Source: Planctomycetota bacterium
Lineage (GTDB): Bacteria > Planctomycetota > UBA1135 > GCA-002686595
Direction of reading: 5' to 3'
Length of the DNA stretch: 64,000 nucleotides
Assembly: GCA_022446815.1 (NCBI GenBank)
Contig: JAKVCD010000001.1
Location: 1-64,000, forward strand
Shown: positions 1-8,527 of the stretch, piece by piece
Layout of the letters: each line of letters opens with the position of its first letter
Numbering within the stretch: position 1 is the first letter of the stretch
Program-made: the position numbers and the translations under genes
The notes under the pieces: generated by a model
What the model was told of the DNA's origin: nothing
What the model saw: only the letters and a program-made list of their open reading frames with translations
Database searches by the model: none

Positions 1-543
1 GTGCCCGATGAGCAGGTAGCTCATCAGCCCCATGATCTCCCAGAAGACGAAGAGGAAGAGGATGTTGTCCGAGAGGACGAGGCCCAACATCGCGACGGTG
101 AAGAGGCTGATGTTGGCGAAGAAGATGTGATAGCGCTTGTCCCCCTTCATGTACCCCGTCGAGAAGAGGTGCACGAAGAAGCTCACGATCCCGACGACTG
201 CGAGCATCGCTGCTCCGAGGCCGTCGTAGAGCAGGCCCGCTGTCATGTTCAGGGGGTCCGCTGCGTCCTTCCCCTCCTGGTAGAACCAGGAGAAGCTCAT
301 GCCGACGTCCTTCGAGAGATGGAAGAAGGGCTCGTCGGAGCTGAACCCGTGGCTGATCGCCTTCGCCGCCATCAAGACAGTGATGCACATCGTCGCGAAC
401 ATGCCCGCGGTGAGCAGCCAGTCCCCCTTCCTAGGCAGGAAGCGCCCGAAGAAGATCTGCACGACGTAGCCCAGAAGCGGGATCAGCGGCACCGCGAGGA
501 GCAGCTTGAAGTCGGCGCTGGGGTTGAACTGGAGAAAATCCAT
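1..543 (-). CDS. nuoL: NADH-quinone oxidoreductase subunit L (5' part only)
   Basis: Proton-pumping antiporter-like membrane subunit of respiratory complex I. The 181 visible codons start at the ATG at 543 and run off the window at base 1, so only the N-terminus is present. It shows hydrophobic segments, a VPLIPLLGY stretch near the start, a FYQEGKDAADPLNMTAGLLYDGL region, and an FSTGYM stretch followed by LFVFWEIMGLMSYLLIG, which is typical of NuoL. It lies 16 bp downstream of nuoK and is the last visible gene of the operon. nuoM and nuoN would be expected beyond the edge. Confidence 0.93.
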   Translation of the reverse strand, partial: MDFLQFNPSADFKLLLAVPLIPLLGYVVQIFFGRFLPRKGDWLLTAGMFATMCITVLMAAKAISHGFSSDEPFFHLSKDVGMSFSWFYQEGKDAADPLNMTAGLLYDGLGAAMLAVVGIVSFFVHLFSTGYMKGDKRYHIFFANISLFTVAMLGLVLSDNILFLFVFWEIMGLMSYLLIGH

Positions 544-559
544 CAGGGAGGTGTGGGGA

Positions 560-862
560 TCAGTCCCTCATGAGGTCGACGTCGCCAGGCTTGATCGACT
601 CGAACAGGTGATAGACGTTGAGGACGATCCCGAGCGCTACAGCGGCCTCCGCCGCAGCGAGGATGATCACGAAGATGGCGAACATCCGCCCGTCCATCGC
701 GTCACCGTTGAAGCGATTGAACGCGACAAAGTTGATGTTTGCGGCGTTGAGGATCATCTCGATCCCCATCAGCACGTAGATCATGTTGCGACGAGCGACG
801 ATACAGACTACGCCGATCGCAAACAGGACGGCTGAGACCGCGATGTAGGCTCCGAGACCCAT
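560..862 (-). CDS. nuoK: NADH-quinone oxidoreductase subunit K
   Basis: Small (100 aa) membrane subunit of complex I, homologous to MrpC antiporter subunits. Three hydrophobic helices are visible. The IYVLMGIEMILNAANINFVAF stretch around residues 28-48 carries the conserved glutamate of the family (in GIEM), and EAAVALGIVL follows in helix 3. Length matches the usual 100 residues. The start shares its region with the stop of nuoJ (overlap at 862), indicating translational coupling. It is part of the minus-strand nuo operon. Confidence 0.95.
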   Translation of the reverse strand: MGLGAYIAVSAVLFAIGVVCIVARRNMIYVLMGIEMILNAANINFVAFNRFNGDAMDGRMFAIFVIILAAAEAAVALGIVLNVYHLFESIKPGDVDLMRD

Positions 863-1476
863 CAGGCGCGCTCCTCTGCTCGGGGGTCAGTGAGGTCGCT
901 CGCTTTACGGCGCGCGATATAGACGGCGGCGACGAGCGCCACGGTGAGGATCATGGCGGCGAGCTCGAAAGGCACCACGTAGCCCTCAGGATCGAGGAAG
1001 GCGACGCCGATCTCATCGACCTTGGTCGTGGGCTCGGGGAGCTCATCAGTGGTTGCCCACGCGACAGTGCCTGCGACCTTGGAGCCGACCCACGCCACCG
1101 CGCCCAACATCAGGGCGAGGCCGCCGAGGACTCGCGACAGCTTCCGCTCAGCGAGATCGGGTGGAGAGAGCATCACGCCGAAGAGGATCAGGGCGAGGAT
1201 GCCGCCCACATAGATGAGGATCTGCGCGACGGCGAGGAAGTCCGCGCCGAGCAAGAGGAACAGGCCGGCGACGCCGGTGAAGGTCCCCATCAGGCTGAAC
1301 GCGCTCCGAACGACCGAGCGCTCCCAGACACAGATCAGGCTGCCCCCGAGGGTGAGGGCGGTGAAGAGACCAAAGGCGATGCCCTGCGCGCCGGCGGAGG
1401 CCGCGCCCCAGCCCAAGAGGCCGAGGGTGATCACTCCGAGCGCCGCGTAGAAAGGCTTCTGCAGCTTGTCGTCCAT
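862..1476 (-). CDS. nuoJ: NADH-quinone oxidoreductase subunit J
   Basis: Membrane subunit of the proton-translocating arm of complex I (204 aa). It has about five hydrophobic helices and the family signature QILIYVGGILALILFGVML in the middle of the protein (around residues 84-102), which forms the pi-bulge helix TM3. The C-terminal tail is charged (residues 190-204). It is separated by 5 bp from nuoI upstream and overlaps nuoK downstream. The long N-terminal hydrophobic region fits other nuoJ proteins. Confidence 0.93.
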   Translation of the reverse strand: MDDKLQKPFYAALGVITLGLLGWGAASAGAQGIAFGLFTALTLGGSLICVWERSVVRSAFSLMGTFTGVAGLFLLLGADFLAVAQILIYVGGILALILFGVMLSPPDLAERKLSRVLGGLALMLGAVAWVGSKVAGTVAWATTDELPEPTTKVDEIGVAFLDPEGYVVPFELAAMILTVALVAAVYIARRKASDLTDPRAEERA

Positions 1477-1481
1477 CTGCG

Positions 1482-2045
1482 CTAGCTCGCAGGCTCCTCA
1501 GGGGACTCAGGCTCAGAGGCTTCAGCCGCTGCCTTCTCGGCTGCAGCTGCGGCCTTCGCGGCCTCCTTCTCAGCCTTCTTGATGTCAGCCTCGCGCTTAC
1601 GGATGCGCGCCTCACGCGACATGCCCTTGTAGGAGAGCAAGTCGTGGTTGAACTCGGAGCGGTCGTACGAGACGAAGGCGAACTCCGTCCCCATGTGGAT
1701 GCAATCCTTCGGGCAGGGGTAAACGCACAGCTCGCAGAACATGCACTTCTGGTAGTCCAGTGTGAACAAGACCCACTCGAGCTCCTTGCCGTGCCTGATC
1801 GCGTCCATCTCGATGCAATCGATCGGGCAGGCGCGGGCGCAGGCGAGGCAGTTGATGCACTTCTCCTGCTCGAGGTAGTGGATACCCCGATAGCGCTCGG
1901 GGATCGGGAGCCGCTCGTCCGGATACTGGACAGTGATCGGCTTCTGCATGAGGTACTTCCCCGTGATCTTCATCCCGGCGAAGGTCGTCGCCAGGGAGTC
2001 CCAGACATTCTGAAAGTACTCGCGTGTTGTGATAGTGGAGCTCAT
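1482..2045 (-). CDS. nuoI: NADH-quinone oxidoreductase subunit I (2x[4Fe-4S])
   Basis: Peripheral-arm subunit carrying clusters N6a and N6b that pass electrons toward NuoB. Two CxxCxxCxxxCP motifs are visible, CINCLACARACP and CMFCELCVYPCP, so both clusters can bind. The protein is 187 aa with an alanine/glutamate-rich C-terminal tail (from about residue 150) not needed for cluster binding. It lies between nuoH (6 bp away) and nuoJ (5 bp away) in the operon. Confidence 0.95.
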   Translation of the reverse strand: MSSTITTREYFQNVWDSLATTFAGMKITGKYLMQKPITVQYPDERLPIPERYRGIHYLEQEKCINCLACARACPIDCIEMDAIRHGKELEWVLFTLDYQKCMFCELCVYPCPKDCIHMGTEFAFVSYDRSEFNHDLLSYKGMSREARIRKREADIKKAEKEAAKAAAAAEKAAAEASEPESPEEPAS

Positions 2046-2051
2046 GACGTT

Positions 2052-3164
2052 CTAGGCGAAGATGGTCTCCCAGATGGCGGCCCCGAGCACGCACACCAAG
2101 GCGAGCGGCGTGAGGTACTTGTAGCCCATGGACATGACCTGATCGATTCGTAGGCGAGGCAGCGTCCAGCGCAACCACATCATCACGAAGACGCCTACAA
2201 AGGACTTGAAGATCAGCGTGCCTGCGCAGACCAGCTGATACAGGAGGCCGGTCGTGGCCTCCTCGGGGAACAAAGCCGTTAGAGGGCTGTGATATCCGCC
2301 GAAGAAGAAGACCGCGCCGACCGCTGACATGAGGAACATCGCGGCGTACTCCTCCATGAAGAAGAAGGACCAGCGGATGCCGGAGTACTCCGTCATGAAG
2401 CCCGCGACGAGCTCCGACTCTGCCTCGGGCAGGTCGAAGGGGGCTCGCTTTGTCTCAGCCAGGGCGGCGATAAAGAAGATGATGAAGGCGGGGAGCATGA
2501 AGGGGTTCTGGAAGATGAACCAGTGCATCCCGAACCAGCCAGACTGTGCGGCGCTCGCCTCAGTGAGGCTGAAGGTGCCCGCGACCATCAGAGGGACGAA
2601 GAGCGATACGCCCAGCGGCACCTCATAGGCGACGACCTGCGCCGCCTCGCGCATCGCGCCGTAGAGGGACCACTTTGAGTTTGAAGCCCAGCCCGCCATG
2701 ACCACGCCGATCGTCGTCAGGGACGAGAAGGCGAGGATCAGGAAGAGCCCCATGTTCACGTCCGCGAAGAAGAAGCCCGGCGCGAGGGGCAGCGCGACGA
2801 GGGCACCAAAGATCGCGCCTAAGACCAGCGCCGGCGCGAGCATGAAGAGCGGCTTATCCGCGCCGAGGGGGATCATGTCCTCCTTCAGCAAGAGCTTCAC
2901 GCCATCAGCGAGAGTCTGCGCCCAGCCGTGCCAGCCGCCGGCGTACATCGGTCCATAGCGGCACTGGATGTGAGCTGACACCTTGCGCTCAAGCCACACG
3001 CTGAACATCGCGACGAGCGAGACGAAGGCGACGAGGATCCCGACCCCGGCCCCTGCAGCGCCGAGCCAGAGCGCCCAAGTCGGCGTCCCCTCAGGAGCGA
3101 TCCCACCGAGGAGCTCCGTGAAGGCGTTGCCCGTCGTAGCTGCTTCAAGGGCCATGAGGTTCAT
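2052..3164 (-). CDS. nuoH: NADH-quinone oxidoreductase subunit H
   Basis: Membrane subunit at the junction of the two arms of complex I, forming much of the quinone chamber. The 370-residue protein shows eight or so hydrophobic helices and the family blocks WLERKVSAHIQCRYGP near residue 57, LPEAESELVAGFMTEYSG and MWLRWTLPRLRIDQ near the C-terminus. It overlaps nuoD by 4 bp (ATGA type). It follows nuoD directly, with no nuoE, nuoF or nuoG between them. Confidence 0.96.
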   Translation of the reverse strand: MNLMALEAATTGNAFTELLGGIAPEGTPTWALWLGAAGAGVGILVAFVSLVAMFSVWLERKVSAHIQCRYGPMYAGGWHGWAQTLADGVKLLLKEDMIPLGADKPLFMLAPALVLGAIFGALVALPLAPGFFFADVNMGLFLILAFSSLTTIGVVMAGWASNSKWSLYGAMREAAQVVAYEVPLGVSLFVPLMVAGTFSLTEASAAQSGWFGMHWFIFQNPFMLPAFIIFFIAALAETKRAPFDLPEAESELVAGFMTEYSGIRWSFFFMEEYAAMFLMSAVGAVFFFGGYHSPLTALFPEEATTGLLYQLVCAGTLIFKSFVGVFVMMWLRWTLPRLRIDQVMSMGYKYLTPLALVCVLGAAIWETIFA

Positions 3165-4387
3165 CGGTCCGTCTCCCCGATCACGACGTCTGTGGAGCCG
3201 ATGATCGCGACGGAGTCAGCGAGGAAGGTTCCGGGGAGGAGCTTCTCGAGGACCGCCACGTTGCAGAAGGAGGGTCCGCGAACGCGGCAGCGCTTGGCGA
3301 CCTTGCCGCCGTCTGAGGCGACGTAGTGCCCGAGCTCGCCGCGCGGGTTCTCGATGCCGACGTAAGCCTCTCCGGGCGGGACCTTCAGGACCTTCGGGAT
3401 GTCCCCGATGACCGGCCCGTCCTCTATGCAGCCGAGGCACCAGCGGATGATCTTGATCGACTCCATCATCTCCTGGACGCGTACATAGACGCGATCCCAG
3501 CAGTCGCCGAGCTCGCCCTTCTCACCGCGCCCGAGGGGCACGTCGTAGACCCCGGCCTTAGAGATCTCGTCGTAGGCCATGTAGGGCATGTCGCGGCGCA
3601 GGTCGAAGTCGATCCCGCTGCCGCGAAGCATCGGCCCCGTGAGGCCGTAGTCCACCGCCATCTCCGGCGTGATCACGCCGATCTTCGCCGTACGTTGAAC
3701 GAAGATGTGGTTCACGACCAAGAGGTCATAGTACTCCTGCCACTTCTCTTCGAAGACGTCGCAGAAGCGCTCGACCTCCTTGAGCCAGCCGACCGGCGCG
3801 TCGTTGAATACGCCGCCGATACGGATGTAGGAGTAGGTGAGCCGCGCGCCGCAGATCTTCTCGAAGAGCGCCATCATCCACTCGCGCTCGCGGAAGCAGT
3901 AGAAGAAGGGTGTGAACGCGCCGATGTCGAGGCCGTAGGTCCCGAAGGCGATGAGGTGCGAGCCGATCCGGTTGAGCTCTGCGCAGATCGTCCTCAGGAG
4001 CGTGGCGCGTCGCGGGATCTCGACACCCATGACAGCCTCGACAGCCAAGCTGTAACCGAGGTTGTTGTTCATCGCCGAGAGGTAGTCGTAGCGGTCGGTG
4101 TACGGCAGGTACTGCAGCCACTCGACGTTCTCACCGATCTTCTCGGCGCAGCGGTGCAAGTATCCGAGGTGCACCTGCCCACCCGTCACGACCTCGCCGT
4201 CCGTGCGGATGAGGATCCGCATGACGCCGTGGGTGGCGGGGTGCTGAGGGCCCATGTTGACCTCGAGGTCCGAGGTCGAGACGTCGAGCATGAACTCACG
4301 CTCTCCAGAGGGCAGCGTGCGTGCTTTCTCCGGGATCTCGATGGTCTTGGCCTCCGGCGGCTCGGGGGGTGTGTTGATCTCAGTCAT
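3161..4387 (-). CDS. nuoD: NADH-quinone oxidoreductase subunit D (49 kDa type)
   Basis: Peripheral subunit that builds the quinone-binding pocket with NuoB and derives from the [NiFe]-hydrogenase large subunit. The block MGPQHPATHGVMRILIRTDGE near residues 45-65 and the C-terminal CRVRGPSFCNVAVLEKLLPG are diagnostic. The 408-aa length is typical. It is a separate gene, not fused to NuoC, and lies 15 bp downstream of nuoC. Confidence 0.96.
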   Translation of the reverse strand: MTEINTPPEPPEAKTIEIPEKARTLPSGEREFMLDVSTSDLEVNMGPQHPATHGVMRILIRTDGEVVTGGQVHLGYLHRCAEKIGENVEWLQYLPYTDRYDYLSAMNNNLGYSLAVEAVMGVEIPRRATLLRTICAELNRIGSHLIAFGTYGLDIGAFTPFFYCFREREWMMALFEKICGARLTYSYIRIGGVFNDAPVGWLKEVERFCDVFEEKWQEYYDLLVVNHIFVQRTAKIGVITPEMAVDYGLTGPMLRGSGIDFDLRRDMPYMAYDEISKAGVYDVPLGRGEKGELGDCWDRVYVRVQEMMESIKIIRWCLGCIEDGPVIGDIPKVLKVPPGEAYVGIENPRGELGHYVASDGGKVAKRCRVRGPSFCNVAVLEKLLPGTFLADSVAIIGSTDVVIGETDR

Positions 4388-4402
4388 GGCTGCGTCCCTA
4401 GA

Positions 4403-4924
4403 TCACTCGCAAGAGATCCCGTGGTACTCCTTGGGGAACTCGTAGTCCTTGCGCAGCGGGTGCCCCTCCCAATCGTCAGGGAGGAGGATGTTGCGGGGAT
4501 CCGGGTTGCCTTCGAACGTGATGCCGAACATCTCGGCGCACTCGCGCTCGTGGAAGTGTGCCGCCATGTGCGCGTCGACCATCGACGGCACGACGGGGTC
4601 GGCCTTAGGCACCATCGCCTTGATCGCGAGGCGATGTCCGTGGCCGAGGCTCAAGAGGTGCAGGTTGAGCCAGAAGTTCTCGTCCTCGGTGTCGGGGTCC
4701 GTCGCCGTCAGGTCGGCGAGGATGTCGAAGGCCAGCTCCGCGTCATCGCGCACAGCGATGAGGAACTCCTTGGCGGCCGCGGGCTCGATGAGCACGAAGG
4801 CCTCCCCCGCTCGACCCTTGTCGGTCTTGTCCTCGGGGTCTCCCTCGCGCGGCCGATCAGCCGAGAGCAGGCCGGGGGCCTTGATCGCCTCGAGCCGCTG
4901 GTAGATCTCGTCGAAGTCCTTCAA
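4403..4924 (-). CDS. nuoC: NADH-quinone oxidoreductase subunit C (30 kDa type)
   Basis: Structural subunit of the complex I connecting module. The signature [20 protein letters not shown] is followed by [20 protein letters not shown] near the C-terminus. It has 173 aa, as expected for the stand-alone form. Its start overlaps the nuoB stop by 4 bp. It belongs to the nuo operon and assembles next to NuoD. Confidence 0.94.
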   Translation of the reverse strand: MKDFDEIYQRLEAIKAPGLLSADRPREGDPEDKTDKGRAGEAFVLIEPAAAKEFLIAVRDDAELAFDILADLTATDPDTEDENFWLNLHLLSLGHGHRLAIKAMVPKADPVVPSMVDAHMAAHFHERECAEMFGITFEGNPDPRNILLPDDWEGHPLRKDYEFPKEYHGISCE

Positions 4925-5421
4925 GCGGTGCGGGAGGGTTTACGGATGACGGAGGTGTTGCGGATCTTGTCCTGCAACTTCATGAGCCCTTCGAGCAGCG
5001 CCTCGGGGCGCGGCGGGCAACCGGCGATGTAGACATCGACCGGCACGATGCGGTCCACGCCCTTCATGACGGTGTAGCCGTACTTGTAGTAGGGGCCGCC
5101 GCCCGTGGCACAGGCACCCATCGCGATGACGTACTTCGGCGAGGGCATCTGGTCATAGAGGCGCTTCACGCGCTCACCCATTTTGAAGTTCACGGTACCT
5201 GCGACGATCATCAGGTCGGCCTGACGAGGTGTCGCGCGGAACGCGCCCGCTCCGAAGCGGTCGATGTCGTGGTGAGCCGCGCCGACCGCCATCATCTCGA
5301 TGGCGCAGCAGGCGAGGCCGAAGGTCATCGGCCAGATGCTGGAGAGGCGCGCCCAGTTGAGGAGCCAGTCGACCTTAGTGGTCAGGACGTTCTCCTCGAA
5401 GCTGTTCTGAAGGATGGGCAT
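4921..5421 (-). CDS. nuoB: NADH-quinone oxidoreductase subunit B (cluster N2)
   Basis: Carries the terminal [4Fe-4S] cluster N2 that reduces quinone. The tandem cysteines in LACCAIEMM, the cysteine in [16 protein letters not shown] and the one in [15 protein letters not shown] provide the four ligands. It has 166 aa. It is 15 bp from nuoA upstream and overlaps nuoC by 4 bp. Confidence 0.96.
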   Translation of the reverse strand: MPILQNSFEENVLTTKVDWLLNWARLSSIWPMTFGLACCAIEMMAVGAAHHDIDRFGAGAFRATPRQADLMIVAGTVNFKMGERVKRLYDQMPSPKYVIAMGACATGGGPYYKYGYTVMKGVDRIVPVDVYIAGCPPRPEALLEGLMKLQDKIRNTSVIRKPSRTA

Positions 5422-5436
5422 AGCAGTTCTAGTGGT

Positions 5437-5982
5437 TCAGGCCGTAGCGGGTGCCTCCGCACCCTCCGAGGTTGTCCCTTCATCGGTGTCGTCCCCAGAG
5501 GGATCGTCCGTCGCGGACTGCTCTTCCTCGAGGTCTGCGACGGTTCGCGCCAAGGGCAAGCGGCGCGGACGCGAGGGCTCCCACTCCCTCGCCTTGTAGG
5601 TCATGACCCAGTCCAGGTCTCCCTTCGCCCAAACCGCTACCAGTCCGAAGAACAGCACGACGACGAAGACCAAGACGTGGACGAGGGCGAGGTTTCCGAT
5701 CGTGCTCGTCTGGCCGGAGACGATGTCACCGAACACGCCGAACACGGGGAAGAGGAAGCCGATCTCAACCGCGAAGATCACGTAGACGAGCGCCACCGTG
5801 TAGTAGCGGATGTCGAACTTGATCCATGCATCGCCGAGCGTCTCCTCACCGCACTCGTACACCTCGAGCCCCTGCGTCCCTTTTCGTCGCGGCCGAATGA
5901 TCGAGCCGATGATGACGTTTATGAAGACGAAGACGAATCCGACAGAGGCGAAGACGAGCGCGTTGAGGTAGTCGAAATACAT
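5437..5982 (-). CDS. nuoA: NADH-quinone oxidoreductase subunit A, with acidic C-terminal extension
   Basis: Small membrane subunit near the quinone channel. The core shows the expected blocks: GLEVYECGEETLGDAWIKFD, followed by YYTVALVYVIFAVEIGFLFP. NuoA is usually about 120-150 residues. This 181-residue protein adds an acidic, low-complexity tail (about residues 135-181, rich in E, D, T and A) of unknown role. It is the first gene of the nuo operon, so its promoter should lie in 5983-6729. Confidence 0.93.
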   Translation of the reverse strand: MYFDYLNALVFASVGFVFVFINVIIGSIIRPRRKGTQGLEVYECGEETLGDAWIKFDIRYYTVALVYVIFAVEIGFLFPVFGVFGDIVSGQTSTIGNLALVHVLVFVVVLFFGLVAVWAKGDLDWVMTYKAREWEPSRPRRLPLARTVADLEEEQSATDDPSGDDTDEGTTSEGAEAPATA

Positions 5983-6729
5983 CCGACGAGGAGTGACGCA
6001 GAGGCTGCGTGGGGCGCAGGAAAGTTCCAGCGCAGACGCAGCTGTTGGCGTGATCTTGGAGGGGGTTTGAGAGCGGAGATTTGAGTTTGCAGAGCCCTGG
6101 TTTGAGGCCTCGCAGAGGGCTCATAGAGAGTTCTGTGGGCGCTTTTTCGCCCCCCAAGAGAGCCCCTATCTCAGAGCTCAATTGGTGATCCTGAGACCGT
6201 CGTCTTAGGGATTCAGGCCGTAAGTTTATGGACGCCGTTGAGAAGGTGTCAAGCAGAGTAGCGAGTCAGTTGGCGGGAGTCCCAAGCCCGCTCTGGGAGA
6301 CATCAGAGCTCTGGACCTACGTACGCCGAACTGCCGCCCCCTCAGCGGAGGGCTGGCCCCTCTTCCAGCGCCTCTTCTAGGCGCAGAATCAGAGCGCTTT
6401 AGCGCGCTCTCTTAGGGCTAATTTGGGCTAGACCACAGCGGAGAATTGCTCGCTAACTACCCACACAAAGGGATGAAACCATATGTGTCGCACGGGAATG
6501 CCCGTAAACTCATATATTGCAGTAGTTTACATTACGATATTTCATTGCGATACGATCGAACGCCCCCGTTTAAGATGTATCTGGGCGCCCTCTGGAAGGA
6601 AATTACTCCAGGGGCTAGAATGGTGCTTCGGCACGTTGTAGATACAGCTATTCCAAGTGTTTGCGACGCCCAGACCCCCTCAGAGCCCCTGAGGACGACC
6701 CCACCTTTGCCAGCTCCCCTGATTTTCAC
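5983..6729. promoter_or_regulatory. Intergenic region between divergent nuoA and the radical-SAM-like gene
   Basis: About 750 bp with no convincing gene. It must hold the nuo operon promoter on the minus strand and probably the promoter of the rightward gene. The part at about 6480-6580 is clearly more AT-rich than its surroundings. Small hairpins are visible: GGGCG/CGCCC at 6137-6152, and an imperfect one in AGAGCGC TTTA GCGCGCTCT near 6390. The 12-mer GGAAAGTTCCAG at 6019-6030 recurs at 16074-16085. I could not assign a -10/-35 pair with confidence. Confidence 0.4.
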
Positions 6730-7476
6730 ATGGTCCATCTGACTCCCGACACCCTTATCACAGGCCCCAAGGCGACTGATCGCTGGGGGCGCGCCATCTT
6801 CATCGACCTCGGCGCAGATGGCACGACCCTCGCTGTGAGCCGAGAAAACCGCCTCCCGCGGGCCTCGGTCGTCGTGACCCTCGCAGCCCAGGAGCTCATG
6901 CGGCTCAGCAAGGCGGGCGAGAAGGCAGACCATGTCGTGCTTATCGGCTCTGACGTAGACCCCACTCACCACCCCGACTTTCGAGAGATCAGCGACAACG
7001 TCCGCGAGCTCCGGAACAAGTGGTTCCCTCGCGCCAAGCTCGTCCTCATCTCCGATGACCCCAAGCTCGACCTCCCTGAGACCCGCATCGCCCTCGGCTC
7101 CTACGACTTCAACGTCATGCGACTAGAGAGCGGCACAGCGAAGACCTACTCAGCGATGACCGGCAAGAAGAGCACCGAGCTCGGGGCCCTCGTCAAGCAC
7201 CTCACCCACGTCGAGCGCGTAGTCGTCCGCGCTGAGATCGGTCGCGGCAAGATCGACAACTCGACCCCCGCCGAGCTCAAGAATTGGATGAAGAAGCTCC
7301 GCGAGGTGGAGCCCGTCGAGGTCCAGATCACGACCTTGAAAGGCCGCGGCAAGCCCTCAGATGACCGACGCGCAGTCACGCAGTCCGTCCTCGACAAGGT
7401 CGCTGAAGAGGTCGGAGACGAGATCGGGACCACCGTGCACGTCTACAAGCCCGGCCAGAACCTAGAGCCCGTTTAA
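6730..7476 (+). CDS. Radical-SAM-like protein lacking all cysteines (putative pseudoenzyme)
   Basis: The 248-residue protein resembles the wyosine-synthase-like branch of radical SAM proteins (COG0731 type) in layout. It opens with a WGRAIFIDLG beta strand, has GSDVDPTHHPDFREI at about 73-87 where such enzymes have a GxGEPTLHPD-like motif, then ISDDPKLD and FNVMRLESG blocks, and PVEVQITTLKGRGKPSD near the C-terminus. The CxxxCxxC that should follow strand 1 is absent (about residues 29-42 read ADGTTLAVSRENRL), and there is no cysteine anywhere. It therefore cannot bind the SAM-cleaving cluster by the usual ligands. I chose the ATG at 6730; upstream in-frame codons (TTG at 6661) look unlikely. 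The family call rests on my reading of motifs and is tentative. Confidence 0.6.
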   Translation: MVHLTPDTLITGPKATDRWGRAIFIDLGADGTTLAVSRENRLPRASVVVTLAAQELMRLSKAGEKADHVVLIGSDVDPTHHPDFREISDNVRELRNKWFPRAKLVLISDDPKLDLPETRIALGSYDFNVMRLESGTAKTYSAMTGKKSTELGALVKHLTHVERVVVRAEIGRGKIDNSTPAELKNWMKKLREVEPVEVQITTLKGRGKPSDDRRAVTQSVLDKVAEEVGDEIGTTVHVYKPGQNLEPV

Positions 7477-7493
7477 GGGCTAGCCCAACAGGC

Positions 7494-7883
7494 CTACTCG
7501 TTGAGCGGCGTCGGCGCCCCTTCGGCGTCGACCGCGACCATCGTCACCTGCGCCTCCGTCACGGGGACATGTGCGCCGTCGCCGAAGCGGCGCTGCGCCC
7601 AGACGCAGACGCGAGTCCGGACCGATGTGCGCCCCACCTTCACCGTCTCCGTGTAGAAGGACACGAGGTCGCCTACGTACACCGGCTCCTTGAACTCAAC
7701 CTCATCCATGGCGACAGTCACTACCATCCCCTGATGGTGTTTGTGCGCCTCGATCGCTGCCGCGAGGTCGAGTTGAGAGAGGATGACCCCGCCGAAGATC
7801 GTCCCGGCGGCGTTCGTGTCACGCGGCATCATGACCACGCGGATCGCGGGGTCTCCGCTCGGAGGGCAAGTGGCTTCGCTCAT
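7494..7883 (-). CDS. Acyl-CoA thioesterase, hotdog fold (YciA/BACH-like)
   Basis: Predicted to hydrolyse acyl-CoA thioesters in the cytoplasm. The 129-residue protein shows the family motif DTNAAGTIFGGVILSQLDLAAA, with the aspartate that is catalytic in this group, and then VEFKEPVYVGDLVSFYTE and a strand of the form RTSVRTRVCVWAQRR. The start is the ATG at 7883. The longer frame to 7916 would run into the end of the upstream hydrolase gene. It is 11 bp downstream of that gene and probably co-transcribed with it. Substrate chain length is unknown. Confidence 0.87.
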   Translation of the reverse strand: MSEATCPPSGDPAIRVVMMPRDTNAAGTIFGGVILSQLDLAAAIEAHKHHQGMVVTVAMDEVEFKEPVYVGDLVSFYTETVKVGRTSVRTRVCVWAQRRFGDGAHVPVTEAQVTMVAVDAEGAPTPLNE

Positions 7884-7894
7884 CGTGTCGTCAC

Positions 7895-8527
7895 TCAGGA
7901 GTACTCTTCTAGCCAAGACTCTGCCGTCTCGCGCACGAGCTGCTCGAGCGCGTCGAGGCGGTCTGTAAAGAAGTGATCGGTGCCCCGCACGCAGGCCGTG
8001 CGGACTCCTCGTGGCAAATTTGGATAGAGCTCCCGAACTGCCTCCTGATTCCCGAACTCGTCATCTTCAGCCTGCAGCACGAGGCTTGGGATAGAGAGCT
8101 CCTCTAGCCCTGGACACTCGAAGGCCTTCACGGGCAACGCCACGAGGAGCGCGCGCGCTAGACGCTCGTCCTCACCCGCCGCCATGAGCGCAGCGCGCGC
8201 GCCAAAGGAGAACCCTGCCCCCCACAGCGGCAAGCCAGGGCGCTCTGCTACGAGCCAGTCGCACGCGCTCAGCATGTCATCCACCTCTCCCTGTCCGCCG
8301 TCATGGGTCCCGGCGCTCGTACCTACGCCTCGGAAGTTGAAGCGTAGCGCCGCGACGCCCGCCGCCTTCATGCCGCGCGCGACGCGGTAGACCACGCTCG
8401 AGTGCATGTTCCCGCCGTGGAGCGGGTGCGGGTGCGCGACCACACAGAGCGCGCGCGGCTCTGCCTCATCGGGGAGAGAGAGCTCTCCCTCGAGACGCCC
8501 AGCGGGCCCTCCCCAAGCCACCCTCAA
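7895..8527 (-). CDS. Alpha/beta hydrolase (COG2945-like)
   Basis: Cytoplasmic serine hydrolase of the alpha/beta fold, 210 aa, substrate unknown. Visible elements are the oxyanion-region motif AHPHPLHGGNMHS (about 32-44), NFRGVGTSAG, and the nucleophile elbow GAGFSFGARAAL (GxSxG). A late acid region QAEDDEFG and a histidine in VRGTDHFF complete the triad. Length fits this short family. It overlaps the downstream end of the rluA-type gene by 4 bp, so the two are translationally coupled. Confidence 0.85.
   Translation of the reverse strand: MRVAWGGPAGRLEGELSLPDEAEPRALCVVAHPHPLHGGNMHSSVVYRVARGMKAAGVAALRFNFRGVGTSAGTHDGGQGEVDDMLSACDWLVAERPGLPLWGAGFSFGARAALMAAGEDERLARALLVALPVKAFECPGLEELSIPSLVLQAEDDEFGNQEAVRELYPNLPRGVRTACVRGTDHFFTDRLDALEQLVRETAESWLEEYS

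Noticed and set aside
1..573. Long plus-strand open frame rich in Asp, Glu and His
   Set aside because: It is the antisense shadow of nuoL; composition is typical of reversed high-GC coding DNA and the minus frame is a clear NuoL.
3326..5032. 568-codon plus-strand open frame over nuoD-nuoC-nuoB
   Set aside because: Antisense of three recognisable genes; no domain, only Glu/Arg/Val-rich shadow composition.
6015..6032. Sigma-54-like -24/-12 element upstream of nuoA
   Set aside because: GG and GC dinucleotides are spaced by 9, not the required 10, nucleotides and neighbouring bases do not match.
6446..6742. 98-codon plus-strand frame in the AT-rich region upstream of the radical-SAM-like gene
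   Set aside because: Ends within the start of that gene in another frame, with no recognisable domain or Shine-Dalgarno.
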